From NCBI GenBank assembly GCA_033558025.1, contig JAUCEF010000013.1, positions 4,271,001 to 4,335,000 of the forward strand: 64,000 nucleotides of DNA. The letters run 5' to 3'. A model generated the notes under the pieces. It ran no database searches and was not told where the DNA came from. It saw only the letters and a list, made by a program, of their open reading frames with translations. This document shows, piece by piece, positions 44,436-55,141 of this stretch; positions within the stretch are counted from its first letter, which is position 1; every line of letters starts with the position of its first letter. Source of the DNA: Phytophthora sp. 'mugwort'. Lineage: Eukaryota; Oomycota; Peronosporomycetes; Peronosporales; Peronosporaceae. Made by a program: the position numbers and the translations under genes.

Positions 44436-44700
44436 ACGTCAGGTTTCGGCTGAGTCCCGCGCGCGGTCTCCGCATAAGTGCGAAAGGTGCTGCTGCCGGC
44501 GGACACGACCGAAGCCTGGTCGTCCTCGACTCGACGAGCTACAAGCCAGTTGAGGCGATCTCCGATGTCGTCCTTCAGCTTGGCGATCAGCAGCCTGGCC
44601 ATACCCTCCCCGCCATGGAGTCTGTACTGGCTTCGTCGTCGTCGGCTTGTGTCACGGCTGGTGCTTGGGCTTGATGCTGGGCAACTTGGTCCAGCGTTGA

Positions 44701-44710
44701 GCTCATAACC
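44701..44710 (-). promoter_or_regulatory. Primer-binding site of Copia 2 (internal tRNA-Met type)
   Basis: Minus-strand GGTTATGAGC, a few bases after the LTR, resembles the complement of the initiator tRNA-Met anticodon arm (CATAACC). Many Copia elements prime there with a half-tRNA. Confidence 0.45.
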
Positions 44711-44717
44711 TGTTAAT

Positions 44718-45022
44718 TGTCGGCACGTGGCACATATGCTGCTTGAGTGATGAGTGGCAAAAGTCAAAGTAATTTCATTATGCACGTTAGGCTACCTTCT
44801 TCCTACGGTCTTACCTCTCTTGTGCGTTTCTTCGTATCTAGGACCGGTTACTGGCGACAACGTAACCACCGCGCCAAGATCGCATATAACGGAAGGCGAG
44901 TGTAACCACCACCAATATTCGGCCAATAGCCGAGTCGAGCACTCGGCTAATCGTCAAGTCGAGGACTCAACCAGCCGCCGAGTCGAGAACTCGGCACGGC
45001 TGGAGAACACCACCTTCCGACA
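44718..45022 (-). repeat. 5' LTR of Copia 2
   Basis: 305 bp, ends CCGACA/TGTCGG inverted; carries the promoter of the element on the minus strand. Confidence 0.8.
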
Positions 45023-46857
45023 GAGACGCCATCAGCATCGGTTGTTATTGAGAGCGCTCTAGCGCAGCAAGTATCACCATACACACGGCGGAAACGCACA
45101 CCGCCGCCACGAGATCCATCTCCTAAAGCGTCTCGTTCACACCTAGGATTCCGTACCTCGCCGCCGCCTACGCGAAAAGCGTCGTCTTCAGCGCATCCAA
45201 CAGACGCGACGCCGTCAAAGTGTGCCTGTGATGTACGTTAAACCGATCCACTTCCACGGGTGTATAATCGTCTCGGACCGAGATCGGCTGCTACAGCGCA
45301 CACCTCCTCCACTAGACACACACAGGCACGATATGAACGCAGAAGCCTATTGAAGTGAAGGCATCGCAATGCCATTATCTCGGGAGAGAGCGGAATTCAA
45401 GCCGGAGAGAAGCTCGAGGCAACCACGACGAGCTGAAAGATTTTAACCAACCAGAACAGGCTGTCGATTACTGGCTGTCTGACAAATGGTCCGAGAACGG
45501 CAAATTTGGACGAGAATCACAATAGCTGATACTGAGGACATGGGTAACGAAGGAGACAGTTTCATTATTTCGGCACCAACTGATTAACCTTCTTCGGTTT
45601 GCAGAGAGATCTTTCAGCTCGCCGAGCCCTAATTGTTGCGCCCATTTCGGCGCTTCCGCGAGTTTGAAGCTAAAATTGTTCTTGACCGCGTGCTTCCTGT
45701 CCGCCTCGGTCGCGACTCAGTCTTTCCCTGTCCTCCTCCATTGGAGTAGTATGAGGCTCCAGTGCGCCCAAGCATCCTGGCACTTCCATAGCAAGTAGGT
45801 CAGTCCACCTGCGTGCTTCCATTCCACTCTCTCCTCGGGCATCCAAACTCCAGCTCTTCCCCTTCCCACAGCCTGAGCCTCACAATTTTCATCTTAATGA
45901 TTTCTGGGTCTGATACGCCGTCGCTCTCTCCATTGAGTGTACTCGTTTCGACGAGAGCTCCGTCAGGGCCTCGGCTACCTCCTCGTTTACTCTCTCTCCA
46001 TTTCGCCTCAATGTTCTTCCACACCTTCTGGACCTCGGCTCCTTTTTGTCACTTCATCGGCGCTTTGTATTTATTTCGCGTCATCCGCCACCTCCTCCTC
46101 CCCGATCAAACCGGGTTCGTCCTGCATATCCGCCACCTCCTCCTCCCCGATCAAACCGGGTTCGTCCTGCATAACGATGGGTGCGGTGACACCTATACTT
46201 GATCCGTCATTAGGTCTAGTCCCTGATCAGCTTTTCAGGCACACCGCGCTTCTCTACTCCAGCCACCGAAAAAGATGTCCTGTGTGCGTTATCCTCACCA
46301 CCTCCTTCACTTCCTGTCCGCAGCCCACATTCGCTATAGACTGGAAGATTTGCCACTGGGTTTTCTCGCCCTGCGCACCCCAAGCCGAAATGATGCTAGC
46401 GGCAGGCCGTCCACTACGCATTGCTTGGATTCTCCCTTGATAGCCTCCATGCCGCTCTTCATGTCCGCCATCGCCTTTCTAACTCGTCTTTCATATTCGT
46501 TGTGCAGTCCCCTCCCCCATCTAATTGTCATCCGTTGCGATGCCGTATGACTTGTCTGAGGTTTCTCGTGCTGCCCTGCTCCGTCGAAAAACAGTCCTCC
46601 ACATCGCAAGAGCGTACGTCGTATCTCGCCTACGTCCTTCCTGTCTCTCACAGCGTCGTCTCGATTTTGCTTTGTTCACCGGCACTAGATGCTCCGCTCC
46701 TCCTGTGTATATTGCTTGAAGAAATGTATCCTACTGTTTGAATCTGTTCCTTTGTCGACAGAGCCCAGTCACTCACCACCCCAGCGGGCATTACTTTCAG
46801 CTCATTCCTGGAATTCCATATCCCCACGCCATCTTTCGCAGGTGCTAGCTCCGCAAC
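45023..46857. other. Decayed sequence between Copia 2 and the tRNA array
   Basis: A Pro/Arg/Ser-rich plus-strand stretch (SPYTRRKRTPPPRDPSPKAS near 45070-45130) and minus-strand frames (46863-46648, 46651-46334) look like protein remnants in shifted frames, but I cannot assign them. The minus-strand frames run up to the first base of the array and are cut there. Confidence 0.35.
46084..46173. repeat. 45-bp perfect tandem duplication
   Basis: Copies at 46084-46128 and 46129-46173, starting TCCGCCACCTCCTCCTCC; length divisible by three, so it would preserve a frame. Confidence 0.85.
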
Positions 46858-47205
46858 CAGCATTCGCCATGATCGCCAGATTAGTCGGTGTAGCGGTTAT
46901 TGTAGCCGACTCGAATTGGCTGTCTGGCGTATATCGAGGGACGTGGTAGGCTTCCTATTGGGCGCAGCAGCACGTACACGAGTCGTGTATGCGACACTAG
47001 ACTGTGCACGTAGCTGGAAAGCGTGAAATAGTTGAGTCGTTTCTGGAGCCGTCTGATGGCTCGGATGCGACTTTTGATGCGTGAATTGTACGGAAGGGTC
47101 GAGCGACGTACGGATGAAGAGTGTGGCGTGCTTATGGGCTGTGGCGATGCGTGGTGCTCGCATAATTTGTGTTTTATTTTCTGTGTGGGTATGCACATAA
47201 TATCC

Positions 47206-47278
47206 GGGGATGTAGCTCAAATGGTAGAGCGCTCGCTTAGCATGCGAGAGGTACAGGGATCGATACCCTGCTTCTCCA
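47206..47278 (+). tRNA. tRNA-Ala(AGC), unit 1
   Basis: 73 nt, no intron. Stems: acceptor GGGGATG/CTTCTCC, D GCTC/GAGC, anticodon CTCGC-TTAGCAT-GCGAG with anticodon AGC, T CAGGG/CCCTG with loop ATCGATA. G3-U70, the alanyl-tRNA synthetase identity pair, is present; position 6-67 is a U-U mismatch. A73, CCA not encoded. A box TAGCTCAAATGG and B box GGATCGATACC are the internal Pol III promoter. Haplotype C/A/A. Confidence 0.97.
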
Positions 47279-47279
47279 G

Positions 47280-47351
47280 GCGTGTGTAGTATAGTGGTCA
47301 GTACCTCACCTTGTGGCGGTGAAATCCCTGGTTCGAATCCGGGCACGCGCA
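47280..47351 (+). tRNA. tRNA-His(GTG), unit 1
   Basis: 72 nt, no intron. Acceptor GCGTGTG/CACGCGC with one G-U pair, anticodon stem TCACC/GGTGA around TTGTGGC (anticodon GTG), T arm CCTGG-TTCGAAT-CCGGG, A73. Starts one base after tRNA-Ala; that base (47279) is G, exactly the -1 position. B box GGTTCGAATCC is canonical. Confidence 0.97.
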
Positions 47352-47385
47352 CTCTTATGCTCATTATGCTGCCAGTATCTCTTCG

Positions 47386-47389
47386 TTTT
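47386..47389 (+). terminator. Pol III terminator TTTT after the tRNA pair (unit 1; repeats every 779 bp)
   Basis: First T4 downstream of tRNA-His, giving a trailer of about 34 nt. There is no T4 between or within the two tRNA genes, so both can sit on one transcript. A stronger T6 at 47514-47519 backs it up. Confidence 0.6.
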
Positions 47390-47984
47390 AGCCGCTGCGC
47401 TTTCTCTCAGACCTGCATGCTGCTCCCACCGGGACTCACGATCTACTGCAACCATGTCGCGCCGTTACTTGACTGATGCATTGCCGCCACCAACGATCCC
47501 TATTATCGCCATGTTTTTTACTGTCGGCCGGCCACCACACCGATGCTCTATTCATTTCCTGTCATGGCAAACTAGTATCGCTACAAGAGGTCCACTGGCG
47601 TCTGATGTCGCTGGGCGAAGGCCAAAGCGTGTTGAACAGCATTCGCCATGATCGCCAGATTAGTCGGTGTAGCGGTTATTGTAGCCGACTCGAATTGGCT
47701 GTCTGGCGTATATCGAGGGACGTGGTAGGCTTCCTATTGGGCGCAGCAGCACGTACACGAGTCGTGTATGCGACACTAGACTGTGCACGTAGCTGGAAAG
47801 CGTGAAATAGTTGAGTCGTTTCTGGAGCCGTCTGATGGCTCGGATGCGACTTTTGATGCGTGAATTGTACGGAAGGGTCGAGCGACGTATGGATGAAGAG
47901 TGTGGCGTGCTTATGGGCTGTGGCGATGCGTGGTGCTCGCATAATTTGTGTTTTATTTTCTGTGTGGGTATGCACATAATATCC

Positions 47985-48057
47985 GGGGATGTAGCTCAAA
48001 TGGTAGAGCGCTCGCTTAGCATGCGAGAGGTACAGGGATCGATACCCTGCTTCTCCA
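47985..48057 (+). tRNA. tRNA-Ala(AGC), unit 2
   Basis: Identical to unit 1. Haplotype T/A/A. Confidence 0.96.
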
Positions 48058-48058
48058 G

Positions 48059-48130
48059 GCGTGTGTAGTATAGTGGTCAGTACCTCACCTTGTGGCGGTG
48101 AAATCCCTGGTTCGAATCCGGGCACGCGCA
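48059..48130 (+). tRNA. tRNA-His(GTG), unit 2
   Basis: Identical to unit 1, G at 48058. Confidence 0.96.
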
Positions 48131-48763
48131 CTCTTATGCTCATTATGCTGCCAGTATCTCTTCGTTTTAGCCGCTGCGCTTTCTCTCAGACCTGCATGCT
48201 GCTCCCACCGGGACTCACGATCTACTGCAACCATGTCGCGCCGTTACTTGACTGATGCATTGCCGCCACCAACGATCCCTATTATCGCCATGTTTTTTAC
48301 TGTCGGCCGGCCACCACACCGATGCTCTATTCATTTCCTGTCATGGCAAACTAGTATCGCTACAAGAGGTCCACTGGCGTCTGATGTCGCTGGGCGAAGG
48401 CCAAAGCGTGTTGAACAGCATTCGCCATGATCGCCAGATTAGTCGGTGTAGCGGTTATTGTAGCCGACTCGAATTGGCTGTCTGGCGTATATCGAGGGAC
48501 GTGGTAGGCTTCCTATTGGGCGCAGCAGCACGTACACGAGTCGTGTATGCGACACTAGACTGTGCACGTAGCTGGAAAGCGTGAAATAGTTGAGTCGTTT
48601 CTGGAGCCGTCTGATGGCTCGGATGCGACTTTTGATGCGTGAATTGTACGGAAGGGTCGAGCGACGTACGGATGAAGAGTGTGGCGTGCTTATGGGCTGT
48701 GGCGATGCGTGGTGCTCGCATAATTTGTGTTTTATTTTCTGTGTGGGTATGCTCATAATATCC

Positions 48764-48836
48764 GGGGATGTAGCTCAAATGGTAGAGCGCTCGCTTAGCA
48801 TGCGAGAGGTACAGGGATCGATACCCTGCTTCTCCA
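48764..48836 (+). tRNA. tRNA-Ala(AGC), unit 3
   Basis: Identical gene. Haplotype C/T/G; the T at the middle site is shared only with unit 22. Confidence 0.96.
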
Positions 48837-48837
48837 G

Positions 48838-48909
48838 GCGTGTGTAGTATAGTGGTCAGTACCTCACCTTGTGGCGGTGAAATCCCTGGTTCGAATCCGG
48901 GCACGCGCA
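48838..48909 (+). tRNA. tRNA-His(GTG), unit 3
   Basis: Identical gene, G at 48837. Confidence 0.96.
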
Positions 48910-49542
48910 CTCTTATGCTCATTATGCTGCCAGTATCTCTTCGTTTTAGCCGCTGCGCTTTCTCTCAGACCTGCATGCTGCTCCCACCGGGACTCACGAT
49001 CTACTGCAACCATGTCGCGCCGTTACTTGACTGATGCATTGCCGCCACCAACGATCCCTATTATCGCCATGTTTTTTACTGTCGGCCGGCCACCACACCG
49101 ATGCTCTATTCATTTCCTGTCATGGCAAACTGGTATCGCTACAAGAGGTCCACTGGCGTCTGATGTCGCTGGGCGAAGGCCAAAGCGTGTTGAACAGCAT
49201 TCGCCATGATCGCCAGATTAGTCGGTGTAGCGGTTATTGTAGCCGACTCGAATTGGCTGTCTGGCGTATATCGAGGGACGTGGTAGGCTTCCTATTGGGC
49301 GCAGCAGCACGTACACGAGTCGTGTATGCGACACTAGACTGTGCACGTAGCTGGAAAGCGTGAAATAGTTGAGTCGTTTCTGGAGCCGTCTGATGGCTCG
49401 GATGCGACTTTTGATGCGTGAATTGTACGGAAGGGTCGAGCGACGTATGGATGAAGAGTGTGGCGTGCTTATGGGCTGTGGCGATGCGTGGTGCTCGCAT
49501 AATTTGTGTTTTATTTTCTGTGTGGGTATGCACATAATATCC

Positions 49543-49615
49543 GGGGATGTAGCTCAAATGGTAGAGCGCTCGCTTAGCATGCGAGAGGTACAGGGATCGA
49601 TACCCTGCTTCTCCA
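49543..49615 (+). tRNA. tRNA-Ala(AGC), unit 4
   Basis: Identical gene. Haplotype T/A/G. Confidence 0.96.
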
Positions 49616-49616
49616 G

Positions 49617-49688
49617 GCGTGTGTAGTATAGTGGTCAGTACCTCACCTTGTGGCGGTGAAATCCCTGGTTCGAATCCGGGCACGCGCA
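49617..49688 (+). tRNA. tRNA-His(GTG), unit 4
   Basis: Identical gene, G at 49616. Confidence 0.96.
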
Positions 49689-50321
49689 CTCTTATGCTCA
49701 TTATGCTGCCAGTATCTCTTCGTTTTAGCCGCTGCGCTTTCTCTCAGACCTGCATGCTGCTCCCACCGGGACTCACGATCTACTGCAACCATGTCGCGCC
49801 GTTACTTGACTGATGCATTGCCGCCACCAACGATCCCTATTATCGCCATGTTTTTTACTGTCGGCCGGCCACCACACCGATGCTCTATTCATTTCCTGTC
49901 ATGGCAAACTGGTATCGCTACAAGAGGTCCACTGGCGTCTGATGTCGCTGGGCGAAGGCCAAAGCGTGTTGAACAGCATTCGCCATGATCGCCAGATTAG
50001 TCGGTGTAGCGGTTATTGTAGCCGACTCGAATTGGCTGTCTGGCGTATATCGAGGGACGTGGTAGGCTTCCTATTGGGCGCAGCAGCACGTACACGAGTC
50101 GTGTATGCGACACTAGACTGTGCACGTAGCTGGAAAGCGTGAAATAGTTGAGTCGTTTCTGGAGCCGTCTGATGGCTCGGATGCGACTTTTGATGCGTGA
50201 ATTGTACGGAAGGGTCGAGCGACGTATGGATGAAGAGTGTGGCGTGCTTATGGGCTGTGGCGATGCGTGGTGCTCGCATAATTTGTGTTTTATTTTCTGT
50301 GTGGGTATGCACATAATATCC

Positions 50322-50394
50322 GGGGATGTAGCTCAAATGGTAGAGCGCTCGCTTAGCATGCGAGAGGTACAGGGATCGATACCCTGCTTCTCCA
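50322..50394 (+). tRNA. tRNA-Ala(AGC), unit 5
   Basis: Identical gene. Haplotype T/A/G. Confidence 0.96.
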
Positions 50395-50395
50395 G

Positions 50396-50467
50396 GCGTG
50401 TGTAGTATAGTGGTCAGTACCTCACCTTGTGGCGGTGAAATCCCTGGTTCGAATCCGGGCACGCGCA
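50396..50467 (+). tRNA. tRNA-His(GTG), unit 5
   Basis: Identical gene, G at 50395. Confidence 0.96.
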
Positions 50468-51100
50468 CTCTTATGCTCATTATGCTGCCAGTATCTCTTC
50501 GTTTTAGCCGCTGCGCTTTCTCTCAGACCTGCATGCTGCTCCCACCGGGACTCACGATCTACTGCAACCATGTCGCGCCGTTACTTGACTGATGCATTGC
50601 CGCCACCAACGATCCCTATTATCGCCATGTTTTTTACTGTCGGCCGGCCACCACACCGATGCTCTATTCATTTCCTGTCATGGCAAACTGGTATCGCTAC
50701 AAGAGGTCCACTGGCGTCTGATGTCGCTGGGCGAAGGCCAAAGCGTGTTGAACAGCATTCGCCATGATCGCCAGATTAGTCGGTGTAGCGGTTATTGTAG
50801 CCGACTCGAATTGGCTGTCTGGCGTATATCGAGGGACGTGGTAGGCTTCCTATTGGGCGCAGCAGCACGTACACGAGTCGTGTATGCGACACTAGACTGT
50901 GCACGTAGCTGGAAAGCGTGAAATAGTTGAGTCGTTTCTGGAGCCGTCTGATGGCTCGGATGCGACTTTTGATGCGTGAATTGTACGGAAGGGTCGAGCG
51001 ACGTACGGATGAAGAGTGTGGCGTGCTTATGGGCTGTGGCGATGCGTGGTGCTCGCATAATTTGTGTTTTATTTTCTGTGTGGGTATGCACATAATATCC

Positions 51101-51173
51101 GGGGATGTAGCTCAAATGGTAGAGCGCTCGCTTAGCATGCGAGAGGTACAGGGATCGATACCCTGCTTCTCCA
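51101..51173 (+). tRNA. tRNA-Ala(AGC), unit 6
   Basis: Identical gene. Haplotype C/A/G. Confidence 0.96.
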
Positions 51174-51174
51174 G

Positions 51175-51246
51175 GCGTGTGTAGTATAGTGGTCAGTACC
51201 TCACCTTGTGGCGGTGAAATCCCTGGTTCGAATCCGGGCACGCGCA
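51175..51246 (+). tRNA. tRNA-His(GTG), unit 6
   Basis: Identical gene, G at 51174. Confidence 0.96.
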
Positions 51247-51879
51247 CTCTTATGCTCATTATGCTGCCAGTATCTCTTCGTTTTAGCCGCTGCGCTTTCT
51301 CTCAGACCTGCATGCTGCTCCCACCGGGACTCACGATCTACTGCAACCATGTCGCGCCGTTACTTGACTGATGCATTGCCGCCACCAACGATCCCTATTA
51401 TCGCCATGTTTTTTACTGTCGGCCGGCCACCACACCGATGCTCTATTCATTTCCTGTCATGGCAAACTGGTATCGCTACAAGAGGTCCACTGGCGTCTGA
51501 TGTCGCTGGGCGAAGGCCAAAGCGTGTTGAACAGCATTCGCCATGATCGCCAGATTAGTCGGTGTAGCGGTTATTGTAGCCGACTCGAATTGGCTGTCTG
51601 GCGTATATCGAGGGACGTGGTAGGCTTCCTATTGGGCGCAGCAGCACGTACACGAGTCGTGTATGCGACACTAGACTGTGCACGTAGCTGGAAAGCGTGA
51701 AATAGTTGAGTCGTTTCTGGAGCCGTCTGATGGCTCGGATGCGACTTTTGATGCGTGAATTGTACGGAAGGGTCGAGCGACGTACGGATGAAGAGTGTGG
51801 CGTGCTTATGGGCTGTGGCGATGCGTGGTGCTCGCATAATTTGTGTTTTATTTTCTGTGTGGGTATGCACATAATATCC

Positions 51880-51952
51880 GGGGATGTAGCTCAAATGGTA
51901 GAGCGCTCGCTTAGCATGCGAGAGGTACAGGGATCGATACCCTGCTTCTCCA
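51880..51952 (+). tRNA. tRNA-Ala(AGC), unit 7
   Basis: Identical gene. Haplotype C/A/G. Confidence 0.96.
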
Positions 51953-51953
51953 G

Positions 51954-52025
51954 GCGTGTGTAGTATAGTGGTCAGTACCTCACCTTGTGGCGGTGAAATC
52001 CCTGGTTCGAATCCGGGCACGCGCA
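51954..52025 (+). tRNA. tRNA-His(GTG), unit 7
   Basis: Identical gene, G at 51953. Confidence 0.96.
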
Positions 52026-52658
52026 CTCTTATGCTCATTATGCTGCCAGTATCTCTTCGTTTTAGCCGCTGCGCTTTCTCTCAGACCTGCATGCTGCTCC
52101 CACCGGGACTCACGATCTACTGCAACCATGTCGCGCCGTTACTTGACTGATGCATTGCCGCCACCAACGATCCCTATTATCGCCATGTTTTTTACTGTCG
52201 GCCGGCCACCACACCGATGCTCTATTCATTTCCTGTCATGGCAAACTGGTATCGCTACAAGAGGTCCACTGGCGTCTGATGTCGCTGGGCGAAGGCCAAA
52301 GCGTGTTGAACAGCATTCGCCATGATCGCCAGATTAGTCGGTGTAGCGGTTATTGTAGCCGACTCGAATTGGCTGTCTGGCGTATATCGAGGGACGTGGT
52401 AGGCTTCCTATTGGGCGCAGCAGCACGTACACGAGTCGTGTATGCGACACTAGACTGTGCACGTAGCTGGAAAGCGTGAAATAGTTGAGTCGTTTCTGGA
52501 GCCGTCTGATGGCTCGGATGCGACTTTTGATGCGTGAATTGTACGGAAGGGTCGAGCGACGTATGGATGAAGAGTGTGGCGTGCTTATGGGCTGTGGCGA
52601 TGCGTGGTGCTCGCATAATTTGTGTTTTATTTTCTGTGTGGGTATGCACATAATATCC

Positions 52659-52731
52659 GGGGATGTAGCTCAAATGGTAGAGCGCTCGCTTAGCATGCGA
52701 GAGGTACAGGGATCGATACCCTGCTTCTCCA
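52659..52731 (+). tRNA. tRNA-Ala(AGC), unit 8
   Basis: Identical gene. Haplotype T/A/G. Confidence 0.96.
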
Positions 52732-52732
52732 G

Positions 52733-52804
52733 GCGTGTGTAGTATAGTGGTCAGTACCTCACCTTGTGGCGGTGAAATCCCTGGTTCGAATCCGGGCACG
52801 CGCA
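52733..52804 (+). tRNA. tRNA-His(GTG), unit 8
   Basis: Identical gene, G at 52732. Confidence 0.96.
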
Positions 52805-53437
52805 CTCTTATGCTCATTATGCTGCCAGTATCTCTTCGTTTTAGCCGCTGCGCTTTCTCTCAGACCTGCATGCTGCTCCCACCGGGACTCACGATCTACT
52901 GCAACCATGTCGCGCCGTTACTTGACTGATGCATTGCCGCCACCAACGATCCCTATTATCGCCATGTTTTTTACTGTCGGCCGGCCACCACACCGATGCT
53001 CTATTCATTTCCTGTCATGGCAAACTGGTATCGCTACAAGAGGTCCACTGGCGTCTGATGTCGCTGGGCGAAGGCCAAAGCGTGTTGAACAGCATTCGCC
53101 ATGATCGCCAGATTAGTCGGTGTAGCGGTTATTGTAGCCGACTCGAATTGGCTGTCTGGCGTATATCGAGGGACGTGGTAGGCTTCCTATTGGGCGCAGC
53201 AGCACGTACACGAGTCGTGTATGCGACACTAGACTGTGCACGTAGCTGGAAAGCGTGAAATAGTTGAGTCGTTTCTGGAGCCGTCTGATGGCTCGGATGC
53301 GACTTTTGATGCGTGAATTGTACGGAAGGGTCGAGCGACGTATGGATGAAGAGTGTGGCGTGCTTATGGGCTGTGGCGATGCGTGGTGCTCGCATAATTT
53401 GTGTTTTATTTTCTGTGTGGGTATGCACATAATATCC

Positions 53438-53510
53438 GGGGATGTAGCTCAAATGGTAGAGCGCTCGCTTAGCATGCGAGAGGTACAGGGATCGATACCC
53501 TGCTTCTCCA
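53438..53510 (+). tRNA. tRNA-Ala(AGC), unit 9
   Basis: Identical gene. Haplotype T/A/G. Confidence 0.96.
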
Positions 53511-53511
53511 G

Positions 53512-53583
53512 GCGTGTGTAGTATAGTGGTCAGTACCTCACCTTGTGGCGGTGAAATCCCTGGTTCGAATCCGGGCACGCGCA
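53512..53583 (+). tRNA. tRNA-His(GTG), unit 9
   Basis: Identical gene, G at 53511. Confidence 0.96.
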
Positions 53584-54216
53584 CTCTTATGCTCATTATG
53601 CTGCCAGTATCTCTTCGTTTTAGCCGCTGCGCTTTCTCTCAGACCTGCATGCTGCTCCCACCGGGACTCACGATCTACTGCAACCATGTCGCGCCGTTAC
53701 TTGACTGATGCATTGCCGCCACCAACGATCCCTATTATCGCCATGTTTTTTACTGTCGGCCGGCCACCACACCGATGCTCTATTCATTTCCTGTCATGGC
53801 AAACTGGTATCGCTACAAGAGGTCCACTGGCGTCTGATGTCGCTGGGCGAAGGCCAAAGCGTGTTGAACAGCATTCGCCATGATCGCCAGATTAGTCGGT
53901 GTAGCGGTTATTGTAGCCGACTCGAATTGGCTGTCTGGCGTATATCGAGGGACGTGGTAGGCTTCCTATTGGGCGCAGCAGCACGTACACGAGTCGTGTA
54001 TGCGACACTAGACTGTGCACGTAGCTGGAAAGCGTGAAATAGTTGAGTCGTTTCTGGAGCCGTCTGATGGCTCGGATGCGACTTTTGATGCGTGAATTGT
54101 ACGGAAGGGTCGAGCGACGTACGGATGAAGAGTGTGGCGTGCTTATGGGCTGTGGCGATGCGTGGTGCTCGCATAATTTGTGTTTTATTTTCTGTGTGGG
54201 TATGCACATAATATCC

Positions 54217-54289
54217 GGGGATGTAGCTCAAATGGTAGAGCGCTCGCTTAGCATGCGAGAGGTACAGGGATCGATACCCTGCTTCTCCA
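54217..54289 (+). tRNA. tRNA-Ala(AGC), unit 10
   Basis: Identical gene. Haplotype C/A/G. Confidence 0.96.
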
Positions 54290-54290
54290 G

Positions 54291-54362
54291 GCGTGTGTAG
54301 TATAGTGGTCAGTACCTCACCTTGTGGCGGTGAAATCCCTGGTTCGAATCCGGGCACGCGCA
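54291..54362 (+). tRNA. tRNA-His(GTG), unit 10
   Basis: Identical gene, G at 54290. Confidence 0.96.
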
Positions 54363-54995
54363 CTCTTATGCTCATTATGCTGCCAGTATCTCTTCGTTTT
54401 AGCCGCTGCGCTTTCTCTCAGACCTGCATGCTGCTCCCACCGGGACTCACGATCTACTGCAACCATGTCGCGCCGTTACTTGACTGATGCATTGCCGCCA
54501 CCAACGATCCCTATTATCGCCATGTTTTTTACTGTCGGCCGGCCACCACACCGATGCTCTATTCATTTCCTGTCATGGCAAACTGGTATCGCTACAAGAG
54601 GTCCACTGGCGTCTGATGTCGCTGGGCGAAGGCCAAAGCGTGTTGAACAGCATTCGCCATGATCGCCAGATTAGTCGGTGTAGCGGTTATTGTAGCCGAC
54701 TCGAATTGGCTGTCTGGCGTATATCGAGGGACGTGGTAGGCTTCCTATTGGGCGCAGCAGCACGTACACGAGTCGTGTATGCGACACTAGACTGTGCACG
54801 TAGCTGGAAAGCGTGAAATAGTTGAGTCGTTTCTGGAGCCGTCTGATGGCTCGGATGCGACTTTTGATGCGTGAATTGTACGGAAGGGTCGAGCGACGTA
54901 TGGATGAAGAGTGTGGCGTGCTTATGGGCTGTGGCGATGCGTGGTGCTCGCATAATTTGTGTTTTATTTTCTGTGTGGGTATGCACATAATATCC

Positions 54996-55068
54996 GGGGA
55001 TGTAGCTCAAATGGTAGAGCGCTCGCTTAGCATGCGAGAGGTACAGGGATCGATACCCTGCTTCTCCA
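54996..55068 (+). tRNA. tRNA-Ala(AGC), unit 11
   Basis: Identical gene. Haplotype T/A/G, first of four identical units. Confidence 0.96.
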
Positions 55069-55069
55069 G

Positions 55070-55141
55070 GCGTGTGTAGTATAGTGGTCAGTACCTCACC
55101 TTGTGGCGGTGAAATCCCTGGTTCGAATCCGGGCACGCGCA
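55070..55141 (+). tRNA. tRNA-His(GTG), unit 11
   Basis: Identical gene, G at 55069. Confidence 0.96.

Larger units (their letters stand above)
39827..45022 (-). mobile_element. Copia retrotransposon 2, full length but dead
   Basis: Minus-strand element of 5196 bp with two LTRs of about 300 bp that begin or end with TGTCGG/CCGACA. The internal order on the minus strand is primer site, gag, zinc knuckle, integrase, coiled-coil-like linker, RT, RNase H, polypurine tract: the Copia (integrase before RT) order. Many frameshifts and two large fold-back hairpins inactivate it. No matching target duplication is visible at the ends. Confidence 0.8.

Noticed and set aside
46897..47364. 155-residue minus-strand open frame present in every array unit (starts near 47364 - repeated each 779 bp)
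   Set aside because: Its first 50 residues are the antisense translation of tRNA-His and tRNA-Ala (VRVPGFEPGI-type sequence), a well-known spurious product; the rest is spacer.
46858..47636. 5S rRNA, U6 or snoRNA within the array spacer
   Set aside because: No 5S internal control region, no U6-like or C/D-H/ACA box arrangement could be read in the 633-bp spacer.
47476..47805. 109- and 112-residue plus-strand open frames conserved in all 22 units, one crossing the unit boundary
   Set aside because: Conservation here only reflects near-identity of the repeat DNA. Variable sites change amino acids freely (Ser/Gly, Thr/Met), no domain is visible, and the first unit lacks the upstream half of the boundary-crossing frame.
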